Origin: Vigna angularis
Lineage: Eukaryota; Streptophyta; Magnoliopsida; Fabales; Fabaceae
Assembly (NCBI RefSeq): GCF_016808095.1
Contig: NC_068973.1
Coordinates: 1,854,501 to 1,918,500 of the forward strand
Length of the DNA stretch: 64,000 nucleotides
Direction: 5' to 3'
Position numbers and translations under genes: made by a program
The notes under the pieces: model-generated
What the model was told of the DNA's origin: nothing
The model's input: only the letters and a program-made list of their open reading frames with translations
The model's database searches: none
Shown here: piece by piece, positions 26,401 to 36,728 of the stretch
Numbering within the stretch: position 1 is the stretch's first letter
Layout: each line of letters starts with the position of its first letter

Positions 26401-27921
26401 ACTTTTCATTGCATATCTTTTGCTTCTTCTTACCACCATTTTTTTATTACGTCATTCATTACCTTTCTCCTTTCTTCTTTCTGTCTTTCCCTTTTTCTCA
26501 CTCCACCACAAACATTGCCCTCATAAGAAAACGGGAAAAAGTAAGCAGAACAATGCAAAACAAAATTACACTTTAATACATCAAAAACTTTTTTAATTAA
26601 CTATTTTTATATCAATTTTGGATGTCACTTTTTAGCCACATTGTATTACCTTAATTGTTATTGCATTTAAATATAAAAAAAAACTACTAATATAAATGTT
26701 GTCTGTCTACATTAATAATAGTTTATTAATTATGATGTATTGTACTAAATAAATAATATCATTGATATGGACAACTATAATATCTTGTTGATGCATTATT
26801 AAATATTATTAGAAATTTAATGTGATATGATCAGTGTAGTCTTATATAAAATTTACTTTCTTTAAATAAAATCTATATTAAAGGAAATAATTTTTCTCTG
26901 AAGATCCTAGCATACTAACAATACTTATATTTTTTGTCATTTAACTAGTAAATGAATCCTTTTCAGTAAATGAAAATGCTTTAAAATTTTGTCGGTGATA
27001 TAAAAAATAGTTGATGTGATCCTTAATAAGCAAGTGAAAAGGTGAATGTAAGATTGTAATAATAATAATAATAATATTCATATAATTATTTCAAACACTA
27101 ATTTTTTTCATTGATGTGAATAAGAAAGATTTACTACTGCATTGAAAGAATATTAGGTGAATGATAATCCATACACCAATGACAATTTTATATAACATTT
27201 ACCAATGCAGACCATTGGATTGATTAACCAATCATCAAAAAGGAAAGACCCTTGACTCCACTTCATCACCAGAACCCATGCTTAATAAGTTCCAAGACCT
27301 TTTACCCATCCCATAAAAACATTATTAAAAAAACATGACATTTTTAAACACTCAATCTGACCAAACACATGCAAAACCATAACACCACCCTAGCCCTACT
27401 TCCTATGCTTGCCTCCAATATCACCTGCATGTCGCAGAACCTGCTTCTTCATTATCATCCATCTCACCAATGTCTGCTACAAATGTCAAACCATCATTCG
27501 TAACATATACATGCATGTCACTACAAATGGGAATATGTTATTTACTCTAAACAAAACAATGGGTTACATTGTTAGATGAAAAATGCATGTTTAATCGTAA
27601 AACGATGAAAAAGTGCAGGTTGATTACATGGTGTACGCGGGTCAAAGCTTGTCAAACATTTTACATCGATTCGATGAATCTGATTTTGCAATATCGCAGT
27701 TCGAGGGTTTAAGAGTGGATGGTTCAGAGGTAACTGATGAAGATACCCAGATTGCCCCTAGCTCCTCTTACTCCAACACTGAGGCCACCAGCAATTCCGT
27801 AATTTCATGTGAACCTAATAACAACGTGAAGAAGGGCAAGGGCAACACCTTCCTTCCAGGGATCGTCCTTTCTCTTGGCAGTAGAAGAAAGGGTGCCCCT
27901 CACAGGGCCCCCCTCTCCTGA
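23433..27921 (+). CDS. PLATZ family zinc-dependent DNA-binding protein, four exons
   Basis: Coding exons 23433-23666, 25275-25349, 25623-25763 and 27619-27921, all joined at codon boundaries with GT…AG introns, give 250 residues. The PLATZ signature is complete: C41-x2-H44-x11-C56-x2-C59-x4-C64-x2-C67-x3-H71-x2-H74, and a second site C131-x2-C134-x10-C145-x3-C149. Plant PLATZ proteins bind A/T-rich DNA and act in the nucleus, mostly as repressors; this is family knowledge. The C-terminal 100 residues are Ser/Asn-rich and end in a basic tail (GSRRKGAPHRA). ATG 23433 has A at -3 and G at +4, a good plant context; Met8 and Met22 are possible alternatives. Introns 1 and 3 are long (about 1.6 and 1.9 kb), and open frames inside them are not genes. 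Confidence 0.92.
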
Positions 27922-30900
27922 ATCACCACCACCTTCTATATTATTATCATCATCATTATAATAATAAAAATCCTCAAATTTTAGTTAATAATATATTATT
28001 ATTATTACTATTAATTAGTATAAAGCTATGGCCACAATAAATATCCGGGTTTTAATTATTATTTGTCATATATGTATGGTAAAAAAAAAACTATATGTAT
28101 TAATATGTGCTTTCTTTAGTAGATTTTAAGGGCGTGGTCAGTTTTAAGGGCTGTTTTATGAATGAATGAAGGTATGGTATGTGCATGATGCATGATGCAG
28201 GGTTAGGATTCTCCATTGTCATCTTTGGCGGTTGTTGAAACCACCGATTTTGTATTGGATGCCATGGAAATTTGGCTCATGCAGTGTTTATCAGATGTGT
28301 TGTATAAATGGAAAACACCTTATCTTATATTCTGTGTCTGGTTTTTCATTAATGACTTTTCAAAATGCTTGAACTCATACGAAGTGGTGCTCCATTTGAT
28401 CTTCTGATATCAGAAGACTTTTGAGTTTTATGATTGTAACACTGTTGATTAATATAGAAAGATCACACACTTAATATTCTTAACAGTGGTAGAAGAATGG
28501 TATATTAAGTTTAAAATTGTTGAAGGAGATATTGTATTGTAGCGGGTGATTATCTGCAACTGTACTTTTGAAAGAACTTTTAAAACTAGATCCTAGTCTG
28601 ACTTGGGATGGTGACTTCACTGGTAAAGAAAATCCTATTGTAATTGAAGGGAAGATGACAATGGTTTTAAGTTACACATAAAGTAGCTTTTTCTCTAAAC
28701 ATAATTTCTGGGGAAGAGGTTCTTGTAATAGGATCTTAGGCTCGAAGGTTCTAGGGCACAGTCACAGTACCTTTACCTTTTTGTTATTTCACCTCGTGAT
28801 TCCTAGTAAGAAGACATACTAATTAATATTATTTATTAAAAAATAAAAAATAACCTACAAAACTAAACTCCCCAAGAGGTTGACCTATATGTAAAAGTTC
28901 TAACGAAATATAAAGGTAAAGGAAGCTATAACCCCATTAACAGTTTAGGCCGGTTTGCACAGTTGACCTGAAAGTGAAAGAATTCACCGTTTCTTTCATT
29001 TGATCCAATATTTTAAAATATTCTTCTGTTTTCATGTTTTGGTGAATTTGTAGAAATACCCTACTGTCTATCAACTTCGTTAAATGTCATTGTAAAATTC
29101 TCGTTAAACATCGGCTTTACCCATTTGACGAAAACAGGGTAACAGATCAAGTTTACTTATAAACTTCTTATTACTGTTTCTTAGACCGAATTCCATGATG
29201 TTGTTACTTATATTATACACGTACCCTAGTTGACGCACACGTGGCATGTATGTCTGTAAATAAACACGTTGTTTATAGTCCTTCTCCTATTACCAAGTGC
29301 GCTTATTTTATCACCGTCGATTAAAGACGTTAAACTTACAAATAACAAGGGCTGAGTGAAGAATGGCAGGATCAAACTCGAGTATAAAAAACGTTATTAG
29401 ATGATATTCATCTTCATGAAATATTCTTATTTGAACGTTTCGCCTCGTTCTTCAAGGTTCTTTGTGGACAAAAAGATCTTTATCACTCCCAAGTTTTTTT
29501 TTAAATATATTTTTATCTAAATTTTAAAAATAAATTAATATAATTTTCTTAATCTAATTATATTGGTTATTTTTTATACATTAAAGGTTTTTTTAGACTA
29601 ATTATAACCTGTGTAAATAACTAAAACGTCAATCTAAAATATAGTTTGATGAGTTAAAAACATTTTATTCAATTACACTATATTTATTTATTTTTAAAAT
29701 TTGAAAATGAAATTATATCAAAGTTTAAGATATAGACCAAATTCAATTATGCAGTAAAATTTAAAAATTAAAAAATATTTAACCATTTTATTTTTCTTAA
29801 TTATTCAACAAACACATCTACAACTGTGAAAGCTTAACCCAGCCCTTTATAAATTTGATTGTCAACTTTTCATTCTAAGTAATTAAAGGTCGAAACGCCA
29901 TTATCTGAATAGGCTAAATGTATAAAAAGTTAGGTACGAACATTTATTTACACTTTTAACTTTTGAAACGATTGTTCTCAAACATTTACGTTTCTCATTA
30001 AGTGACAAAAGTTGGTTTTCAAGTACATAATCCTATGAATATCAGGTTAGGTTAGGTTATTCATATAATAAATTTCACGTCTTGTCTTATATTAGGCTTA
30101 GGCTTAGGCTTAGGCTAAGTGTTGCGCCCTTAAACCATTAAGTCTAATAAATCAGTCATGAAAGTCAACCTCGTATATTTAAATAACATAACAATATAAG
30201 ACCATATATTATTAAAAATTGTCTTACTGTAAAATATGTTTAGGAAAATTAAATCGGTGACCTACATAGGTGTTGACCTAATATTAAGTCACATACGTGT
30301 ATGCTTATAATTTTTATTAAAAATATATTTGTAAATATAAAGGTTTGAGACAGAAATGGTGTGTATTCTTTGATGTTAGCATAACAGAGACACTACATCA
30401 GAGGCTTTATGTTGGAAGAAAATAAGGTTTGAATAATGGAAAAGTGAGAGTAATGAGGGTGCATGGAGAATTGGTGGAAGCTATATCTGTAGAAGAATAG
30501 AATACAGCAGAAATAAGTACTAAAAGATAAGATTTTTTCCTTCAATCTTCTATTGTACGTGCATGTTAGGTATTTATGCTAACGTCATAACACATTCCAC
30601 CTAGCTTTCAACGGATCTTAAATAACTATATATTATAAACTTTACAATGTTTTCTAGAAAAAACTTTACTATGTTACTAGGGCATTGTTCATCAAAACCT
30701 CCCCAAACATATAGAATATACATAACTCAAACATTTAATATCACATTCTTACTATTATTAGTCTATGAAGTAATTAAGGTTTTCAGTGACGGCTACCATA
30801 AAGATTTTCTTAAATAAAACTTATCCTTAACTTCTTAATATTTTTTATTTATTTAGTATTATATAAATTATTGAAAGTGCATGAATTTGATTTTTTTTTT

Positions 30901-31298
30901 GTTTAAAATCATTCTTCATAGTTAACTTTAGTTCCTGCATGAAAAAGTTCTATATTTTAATTGATATCCGAAAAACTATCTACAAATCCATAATCATTGT
31001 TTATTCAGATTATAATAGTATTTTACAGGATATATCAATGATGGTGGGATAATGAAACCAATAAGTGAAGCCACCAAAGAAGAAAATTATGTTAAGGAAT
31101 CGTCAAATCTACATGTACTCTTCATACAATGTCTAAATGAAATATAACTAATATAAGTTAACCTTGTAACCACATAGTGATAACTTTCTCCCAACATCAT
31201 TTTATCAGTAAGAAATCCCTAACATAAAAATTCCAATACTCGCAAGGATTAATATTGAAAAAAATATAATATTCATATATTCATATTTGTAAAACCAT
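27922..31298. other. spacer downstream of the PLATZ gene
   Basis: Contains the PLATZ 3' untranslated region at its start. An open frame at 28216-28407 lies just beyond and resembles nothing I know. The rest is AT-rich with no supported gene. A short run of TTAGGC-like hexamers sits near 30092-30118. Confidence 0.4.
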
Positions 31299-31557
31299 CC
31301 TACAAAAGAAATTGAATAACAATCTAATTTAGAGACAAAAGTATATAATGATTAATTTAAAGACTAATTTAAACACTAATTTTTTTTAGCTAATGTTAGA
31401 GACTAATTTAAGTCTAATTCACAACTAATTATAATTTTTCGTTCATAATAGACACTATTTTAAATATAAATATTTTTTAGTTTATAAATCTGCATTTATT
31501 AGTCATTATAATTTTTGTCTCTAAGATTGGTTGTTATCTAATGATTTTATTGTAGTG
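31299..31557. mobile_element. small inverted-repeat element with CACTA-like ends
   Basis: The left end reads cctacaaaagaaattgaataacaa (start at 31299) and the reverse complement of the right end reads cactacaataaaatcattag, continuing ataacaacc. They share ctacaa, aaat and ataacaa in the same order, so these are diverged terminal inverted repeats about 28 bp long. The interior is AT-rich with repeats of 'agagactaattta'. CACTAC-type ends suggest a miniature CACTA element. No target duplication was checked to satisfaction. Confidence 0.45.
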
Positions 31558-31809
31558 TATTAATAAAAATAACTTTTGTAAAACAAAATTACAAGAAAAA
31601 GAAAATAAAATACATTTGGTAAAATCGCGATTCAGGAAGGGTGACAAAACGAATTTGTAAGATCCACTCTTTGGCCCCTAAAAATAGAATGGAATAAACC
31701 GAGTCACCATAGAAAAACAACAGATTAAAAGTTTAGTTTGTCCCACCAAAGAACAGGTCGGTGGGCCAGTGGACTAATCTGTTAATTTTTCTTTAATTTC
31801 TATCTTTTT

Positions 31810-31846
<37 letters not shown>

Positions 31847-32312
31847 ATTATATAAATATTTTGTAAATTTTTAATTGATTAATTTATGTCTTTAATTAGA
31901 TAAATTAGAATAATATTACCTTTATTTTTTAAATGATTACGTTACAATTAATAATTAAAACAGGTAAATATAATACTATTACATATTTGTATCTTGAAAT
32001 AGTATAATACAGAAAATTAATATTTAAAAAATATTTTAATTTTTAATTTAAAAAGACACAATGAACAAGAAGGTCGGTCCATCCCAAAAGTTAGGAGGTC
32101 GAAAATTGAAGTCTAACCTATATTTGAATTATCTTTTTAACAATGATGACAATTGCTTCCACAAGCTATCTTTTTAACACGTATTTGATGATTTTTTTTT
32201 CTCACATAAAAAAAAAAAGAGTTAGTGTTGTCCATAGATTTGTTAAATGCATGTAAAAAAATATGAGATAGAAGAAAAGATAAACTCCTATTAATTTTAC
32301 CACTTTTATTTT
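31558..32312. other. spacer before the gag-only Gypsy-like element
   Basis: AT-rich, non-coding, with a TA microsatellite at 31815-31843. It ends in ATTTT (32308-32312), the left target duplication of the next element. Confidence 0.5.
31815..31843. repeat. (TA)n microsatellite
   Basis: About 14 TA units. Confidence 0.9.
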
Positions 32313-33661
32313 TGTTACTATGGGTCTCGACAAAGCTTGGGTCTCGACAAAGCTCTCTTCTCAACAGGGTCTCACGCGGTCGGTCTTGACAAGCCTTCCG
32401 CTCAGTCTCGACATGACCTCACGCGGTCGGTCTCGACAAGCCTTCCGCTCGGTCTCGACATGACCTCATGCGGTCGGTCTCGACAAACCTTTCGCTCGGT
32501 CTCGACATGACCTCACATAATCGGTCTCGACAGGCCATCTGCTCGGTCTCGACATGATCTCACGCGGTCGGTCTCGACAAGCCTTCCGCTCGGTCTCGAC
32601 GTGGTATCACGCGGTCAGTCTCGACAAGTCTGTCTTGACAAGGTGTTACGCGGTCGGTCTCGACAAGCCTTCACCGATCAGCCTTGTCATGACCTCACGC
32701 GGTCGGTCTCGACAAGCCTTCCGCTCGGTCTCGACATGACCTCACGCGGTCGGTTTCGACAAGCCTTCCGCTCGGTCTCGACATGACCTCACGCGATCAG
32801 TCTCGACACGCCATCCGCTCGGTCTCTACATGATCTCACGCGGTCGGTCTTGACAAGCCTTCCGCTCGGTCTCGACGTGGTATCACGCGGTCAGTCTCGA
32901 CAAGTCTGTCTTGACAAGGTGTTACGCGGTCGGTCTCGACAAGCCTTCACCGATCAGCCTCGTCATGACCTCACGCGGTCGATCTCGACAAGCCTTCCGC
33001 TCGGTCTCGACATGACCTCACGCGGTCGGTCTCGACAAGCCTTCCGCTCGGTCTCGACATGACCTCACGCGATCGGTCTCGACAGGCCATCCGCTCGGTC
33101 TCGACATGATCTCACGCGGTCGGTCTCGACAAGCCTTCCGCTCGGTCTCGACGTGGTATCACGCGGTCAGTCTCGACAAGTCTGTCTTGACAAGGTGTTA
33201 CGCGGTCGGTCTCGACAAGTCTTCACCGATCAGCCTCGATAAACAACTGAGAAGATAATGATCGAATGCTCCCATGAGTGATTGGCAAATAATTGAAGGA
33301 GAAAGTGGTGGGGTCTCCCGTTCACCTAAAAGGGTAGCAGCTGCGAGTGGAGGGTCCCTCCATCTCTAGTGCGCCAGCCATTACTAAATCCCATCATTAC
33401 CTTCTAAGTGGACAGGGCATAAAAGAATGATTAGGGAATATTCCCTAAAATCAGAAAAGAAGAGAAGGTATGCATCTATTCTGATAAGAATGATATACTA
33501 ATAAAAACCCATTCTGACTTGAGCGGCGGAGTTTTTCATTGTAGGTCCACCCCCCATTGCACCAGAGACCGGCAGCAGGAAGAGACGCGTAGAAGTGAGG
33601 AGAAGGAGTGTTTCAGGGCTGTGGCGGCATGAGTCTTCCCCGTTCCAGTTCGGCAGAAACA
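32313..33661 (+). repeat. 5' LTR of the gag-only Gypsy-like element, with three higher-order repeat units
   Basis: From about 32370 to 33240 it consists of variants of a 47-bp unit (tcacgcggtcggtctcgaca…ccgctcggtctcgacatgacc). These are organised in a 276-bp higher-order unit marked by catgatctcacg at 32553, 32829 and 33105. The unique 3' part (33241-33661) matches the other LTR. Open frames across the array only reflect the repeat. Confidence 0.9.
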
Positions 33662-33664
33662 TTT

Positions 33665-33682
33665 TGGCGCCGTCTGTGGGGA
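33665..33682 (+). other. primer-binding site of the gag-only Gypsy-like element
   Basis: TGGCGCCGTCTGTGGGGA, three bases after the LTR. This form is common in plant Gypsy elements of the Tat/Athila side; its first nine bases match the 3' end of plant tRNA-Asp, and the remainder does not. Confidence 0.7.
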
Positions 33683-33733
33683 ACGAGTGGCATCCACATG
33701 AAACCACATAAAACCAGAGATTGAAGACACCCA

Positions 33734-35029
33734 ATGGTAACCACAAGAAATATGGAGGAGCAGAGTACCAGAGATTTAATAAGAGAGTTGCATGCCCAGA
33801 TTGAAGCGCAGGCGCAGATTATACAAGCGCAGGCACACACTCAGCAAGAGATGCGGCGGAAGCATGAGGGGGAGATGAGGGCGCTAAGGGCCGAACGGGG
33901 ACCTCCCGAGCGGTCCGCCTCGAATCGGGAAAACGCCAATGAGGCAAGCCACAATCGTGTCAGTCCGAACGGTCGGACTAAAAGGGAACCGACACCCTTG
34001 CAGGTCGCCCGACCAACCAGTCTATTGCCTTTCACGATAACAATCATGCAGACGCCAATGCCTGAAAGGACTCCCCCCGTATTAGATAAGTATGATGGTT
34101 CGGCTGATCCGGACAACCATTTAAGAACGTTCAGTAATTCAATGGCATTCTATACAGACAGCGACCCTATCATGTGTAGAGCATTCTCATTGTCACTAAA
34201 GGAAGAGGCCTTGGAATGGTACCATACTCTTCCTCCCAACTCAGTGGATTGCTTCGCTACTGTGGAAGACCTCTTTAAGAGACAATATGCGTCCAATCGA
34301 AAACAGGAGGTAACACCAGTGGATTTAATAAACACTAAGCAGGAGAAAGGAGAAACTTTGAAGGCCTTTATGAAGAGATATACTGAAACCACGCGACGAG
34401 TTAGAGAGGTAGATCAATCTTTTATTATTAATAATCTGCCTTCGTGTATGAGACCAGGATATTTTGCGGAGAAATTGTATGCACGACCGCCGAAAACGAT
34501 GGAGGAACTCCAAGACCGAGCAGCTGAATTCATCCGAATGGAGGAAATGCGTTTGTCGCAGAAGAAGCGACAGCAAGAAGGAGATACAGGCGGAAGTGGA
34601 AAAGACGGTAAACGACCGTTCGGCAACAACGATAAGAATAGAGAGTTTCCCAGGCCATTCAAGTTTCACCATTATACGACACTCAATGCACCCAGAGCAA
34701 AGGTTCTTGAAGAAGCCTTTAGAGCGGAACTTATCACACCTTTAAGGAAGTCATCTCCAAGAAATGCAGACGAAAGAAGAAGTTGCCGATATCACCAAAA
34801 TCATGGACATAATACAGAAGACTGCATCACGTTAAAAAATGAAATAGAGAGTCTTATCCGGGCAGGATATCTACGAAGGTATATAAAGGAAGCAAGACAC
34901 GACCCCCCTAAGGAGGGATATTCGAGAAGGAACCCCGATCGGTCGAGCAGGAAAGACGAACGACGGCATGGCTATAGTCGCAGTCCCAGTCGTAGTCGGG
35001 AACCGTCGCTTCGTGGAGTGATTAACTAA
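33734..35029 (+). CDS. gag protein of the non-autonomous Gypsy-like element
   Basis: A 431-residue open frame from a true ATG. It has an N-terminal Gln/Ala/Glu-rich coiled coil (about 10-60, IEAQAQIIQAQAHTQQEM) and a polar linker, followed by a retrotransposon gag domain at about 115-245 (EWYHTLPPNSVDCF, then FKRQYASNRKQ and FMKRYTETTRRV). A His/Cys cluster lies at 351-364 (C351, H354, H357, H359, C364), in the position of a nucleic-acid binding knuckle. The tail is rich in Arg and Ser. In the family, gag packages the element RNA into virus-like particles. The stop is directly followed by non-coding sequence and no pol frame exists. Confidence 0.88.
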   Translation: MVTTRNMEEQSTRDLIRELHAQIEAQAQIIQAQAHTQQEMRRKHEGEMRALRAERGPPERSASNRENANEASHNRVSPNGRTKREPTPLQVARPTSLLPFTITIMQTPMPERTPPVLDKYDGSADPDNHLRTFSNSMAFYTDSDPIMCRAFSLSLKEEALEWYHTLPPNSVDCFATVEDLFKRQYASNRKQEVTPVDLINTKQEKGETLKAFMKRYTETTRRVREVDQSFIINNLPSCMRPGYFAEKLYARPPKTMEELQDRAAEFIRMEEMRLSQKKRQQEGDTGGSGKDGKRPFGNNDKNREFPRPFKFHHYTTLNAPRAKVLEEAFRAELITPLRKSSPRNADERRSCRYHQNHGHNTEDCITLKNEIESLIRAGYLRRYIKEARHDPPKEGYSRRNPDRSSRKDERRHGYSRSPSRSREPSLRGVIN

Positions 35030-35650
35030 AAAGAAGTATCAACAATTTTACTATTGTCATGTTTAAATTCGGTCTCATTTGATTCATGCTTCTGTTATTA
35101 ACTTACGCTTTTATAAGAACCTAATTGAGGACGATCAATTGCTCCCGAAGAGGCTAAATAAAATCATATTCAATGAAAGCGGATAAGAGGTAAACTCCTC
35201 TATAAATATTTGAAGACCGACGGTAAATCCCGATCGGATAAGAGGTAAACTCCTCTATAAATATTTGAAGACCGACGGTAAATCCCGCTCGGATAAGAGG
35301 TAAACTCCTCTATAAATATTTGAAGACCGACGGTAAATCCCGCTCGAATAAGAGGTAAACTCCTCTATAAATATTTGAAAACCGACGGTAAATCCCACTC
35401 GGATAAGAGGTAAACTCCTGTATAAATATTTGAAGACCGACGGTAAATCCCGCTCGGATAAGAGGTAAACTCCTCTATAAATATTTGAAGACCGACGGTA
35501 AATCCCGCTCGGATAAGAGGTAAACTCTAAACAAATTGAAGCACCAAAATCAAACTCTTTAAAACAAGGGCAGCAAATCTCAAACTCATAAGTCTTATAG
35601 TTAACCGTTCGGCTAAAAACCAAACGCTTAACTCAGACTTGGGGGGCTTA
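35030..35650 (+). other. non-coding 3' interior of the gag-only Gypsy-like element
   Basis: Between the gag stop and the 3' LTR. It contains the 55-bp tandem array and the purine tract (acttggggggctta) at 35637-35650. No pol remnant was recognised. Confidence 0.8.
35181..35527. repeat. 55-bp tandem repeat, about six units
   Basis: Units starting ggataagaggtaaac (one reads gaataag) occur at 35181, 35236, 35291, 35346, 35401, 35456 and 35511, each exactly 55 bases apart; the last is partial. Each unit contains agaggtaaactcctct, a small hairpin, and tataaatattt. The unit is not a multiple of three, so it does not encode a repeated peptide. Confidence 0.95.
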
Positions 35651-36723
35651 TGTTACTATGGGTCTCGACAAAGCTTGGGTCTCGACAAAGCTCTCTTCTC
35701 GATAGGGTCTCACGCGGTCGGTCTCGACAAGCCTTCCGCTCAGTCTCGACATGACCTCACGCGGTCGGTCTCGACAAGCCTTCCGCTCGGCCTCGACATG
35801 ACCTCACGCGGTCGGTCTCGACAAACCTTCCGCTCGGTCTCGACATGACCTCACGCGATCGGTCTCGACAGGCCATCCGCTCGGTCTCGACATGATCTCA
35901 CGTGGTCGGTCTCGACAAGCCTTCCGCTCGGTCTCGACGTGGTATCACGCGGTCAGTCTCGACAAGTCTGTCTTGACAAGGTGTTACGCGGTCGGTCTCG
36001 ACAAGCCTTCACCGATCAGCCTCGTCATGACCTCACGCGGTCGGTCTCGACAAGCCTTCCGCTCGGTCTCGACATGACCTCACGCGGTCGGTCTCGATAA
36101 GCCTTCCGCTCGGTCTCGACATGACCTCACGCGATCGGTCTCGACAGGCCATCTGCTCGGTTTCGACATGATCTCACGCGGTCGGTCTCGACAAGCCTTC
36201 CGCTCGGTCTCGACGTGGTATCACGCGGTCAGTCTCGACAAGTCTGTCTTGACAAGGTGTTACGCGGTCGGTCTCGACAAGTCTTCACCGATCAGCCTCG
36301 ATAAACAACTGAGAAGATAATGATCGAATGCTCCCATGAGTGATTGGTAAATAATTGAAGGAGAAAGTGGTGGGGTCTCCCGTTCACCTAAAAGGGTAGC
36401 AGCTGCGAGTGGAGGGTCCCTCCACCTCTAGTGCGCCAGCCATTACTAAATCCCATCATTACCTTCTCAGTGGACAGGGCATAAAAGAATGATTAGGGAA
36501 TATTCCCTAAAATCAGAAAAGAAGAGAAGGTATGCATCTATTCTGATAAGAATGATATACTAATAAAAACCCATTCTGACTTGAGCGTCTGAGTTTTTCA
36601 TTGCAGGTCCACCCCCCATTGCACCAGAGACCGGCAACAGGAAGAGACGCGTAGAAGTGAGGAGAAGGAGTGTTTCAGGGCTGTGGCGGCAGGAGTCTTC
36701 CCCGTTCCAGTTCGGCAGAAACA
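35651..36723 (+). repeat. 3' LTR of the gag-only Gypsy-like element, with two higher-order repeat units
   Basis: Same ends as the 5' LTR but 276 bp shorter. The marker catgatctcac occurs at 35891 and 36167 (276 apart), so it has two higher-order units where the 5' LTR has three. Scattered single-base differences from the 5' LTR are also visible. Confidence 0.9.
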
Positions 36724-36728
36724 ATTTT

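Larger units (their letters stand above)
32313..36723 (+). mobile_element. non-autonomous gag-only LTR element, Gypsy-like (TR-GAG type)
   Basis: A 4411-bp element with LTRs 32313-33661 (1349 bp) and 35651-36723 (1073 bp), both starting TGTTACTATGGG and ending GGCAGAAACA, flanked by ATTTT (32308-32312, 36724-36728). A primer site (33665-33682) follows the left LTR and a purine-rich run with six G (35637-35650) precedes the right one. The interior holds a single gag gene and a 55-bp tandem array, and no protease, reverse transcriptase or integrase. Such elements can move only with enzymes from a related autonomous copy. The gag resembles the Tat/Ogre side of Gypsy; that assignment is inferred. 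Confidence 0.92.

Noticed and set aside
30092..30118. TTAGGC tandem hexamers resembling a telomere
   Set aside because: Only about four units, and the plant telomere repeat is TTTAGGG; this is a chance microsatellite.
32370..33240. Regular short repeats that could be mistaken for a CRISPR array or a repeat protein gene
   Set aside because: The sequence is a plant LTR; there are no unique spacers, and the open frames (RGRSRQAFRSVST repeats) are translations of the DNA repeat.
35255..35623. 122-residue minus-strand frame with repeated IYRRSSNIYRGVY
   Set aside because: It is produced by the 55-bp non-coding array; the unit is not a multiple of three, so the repeat peptide changes frame.
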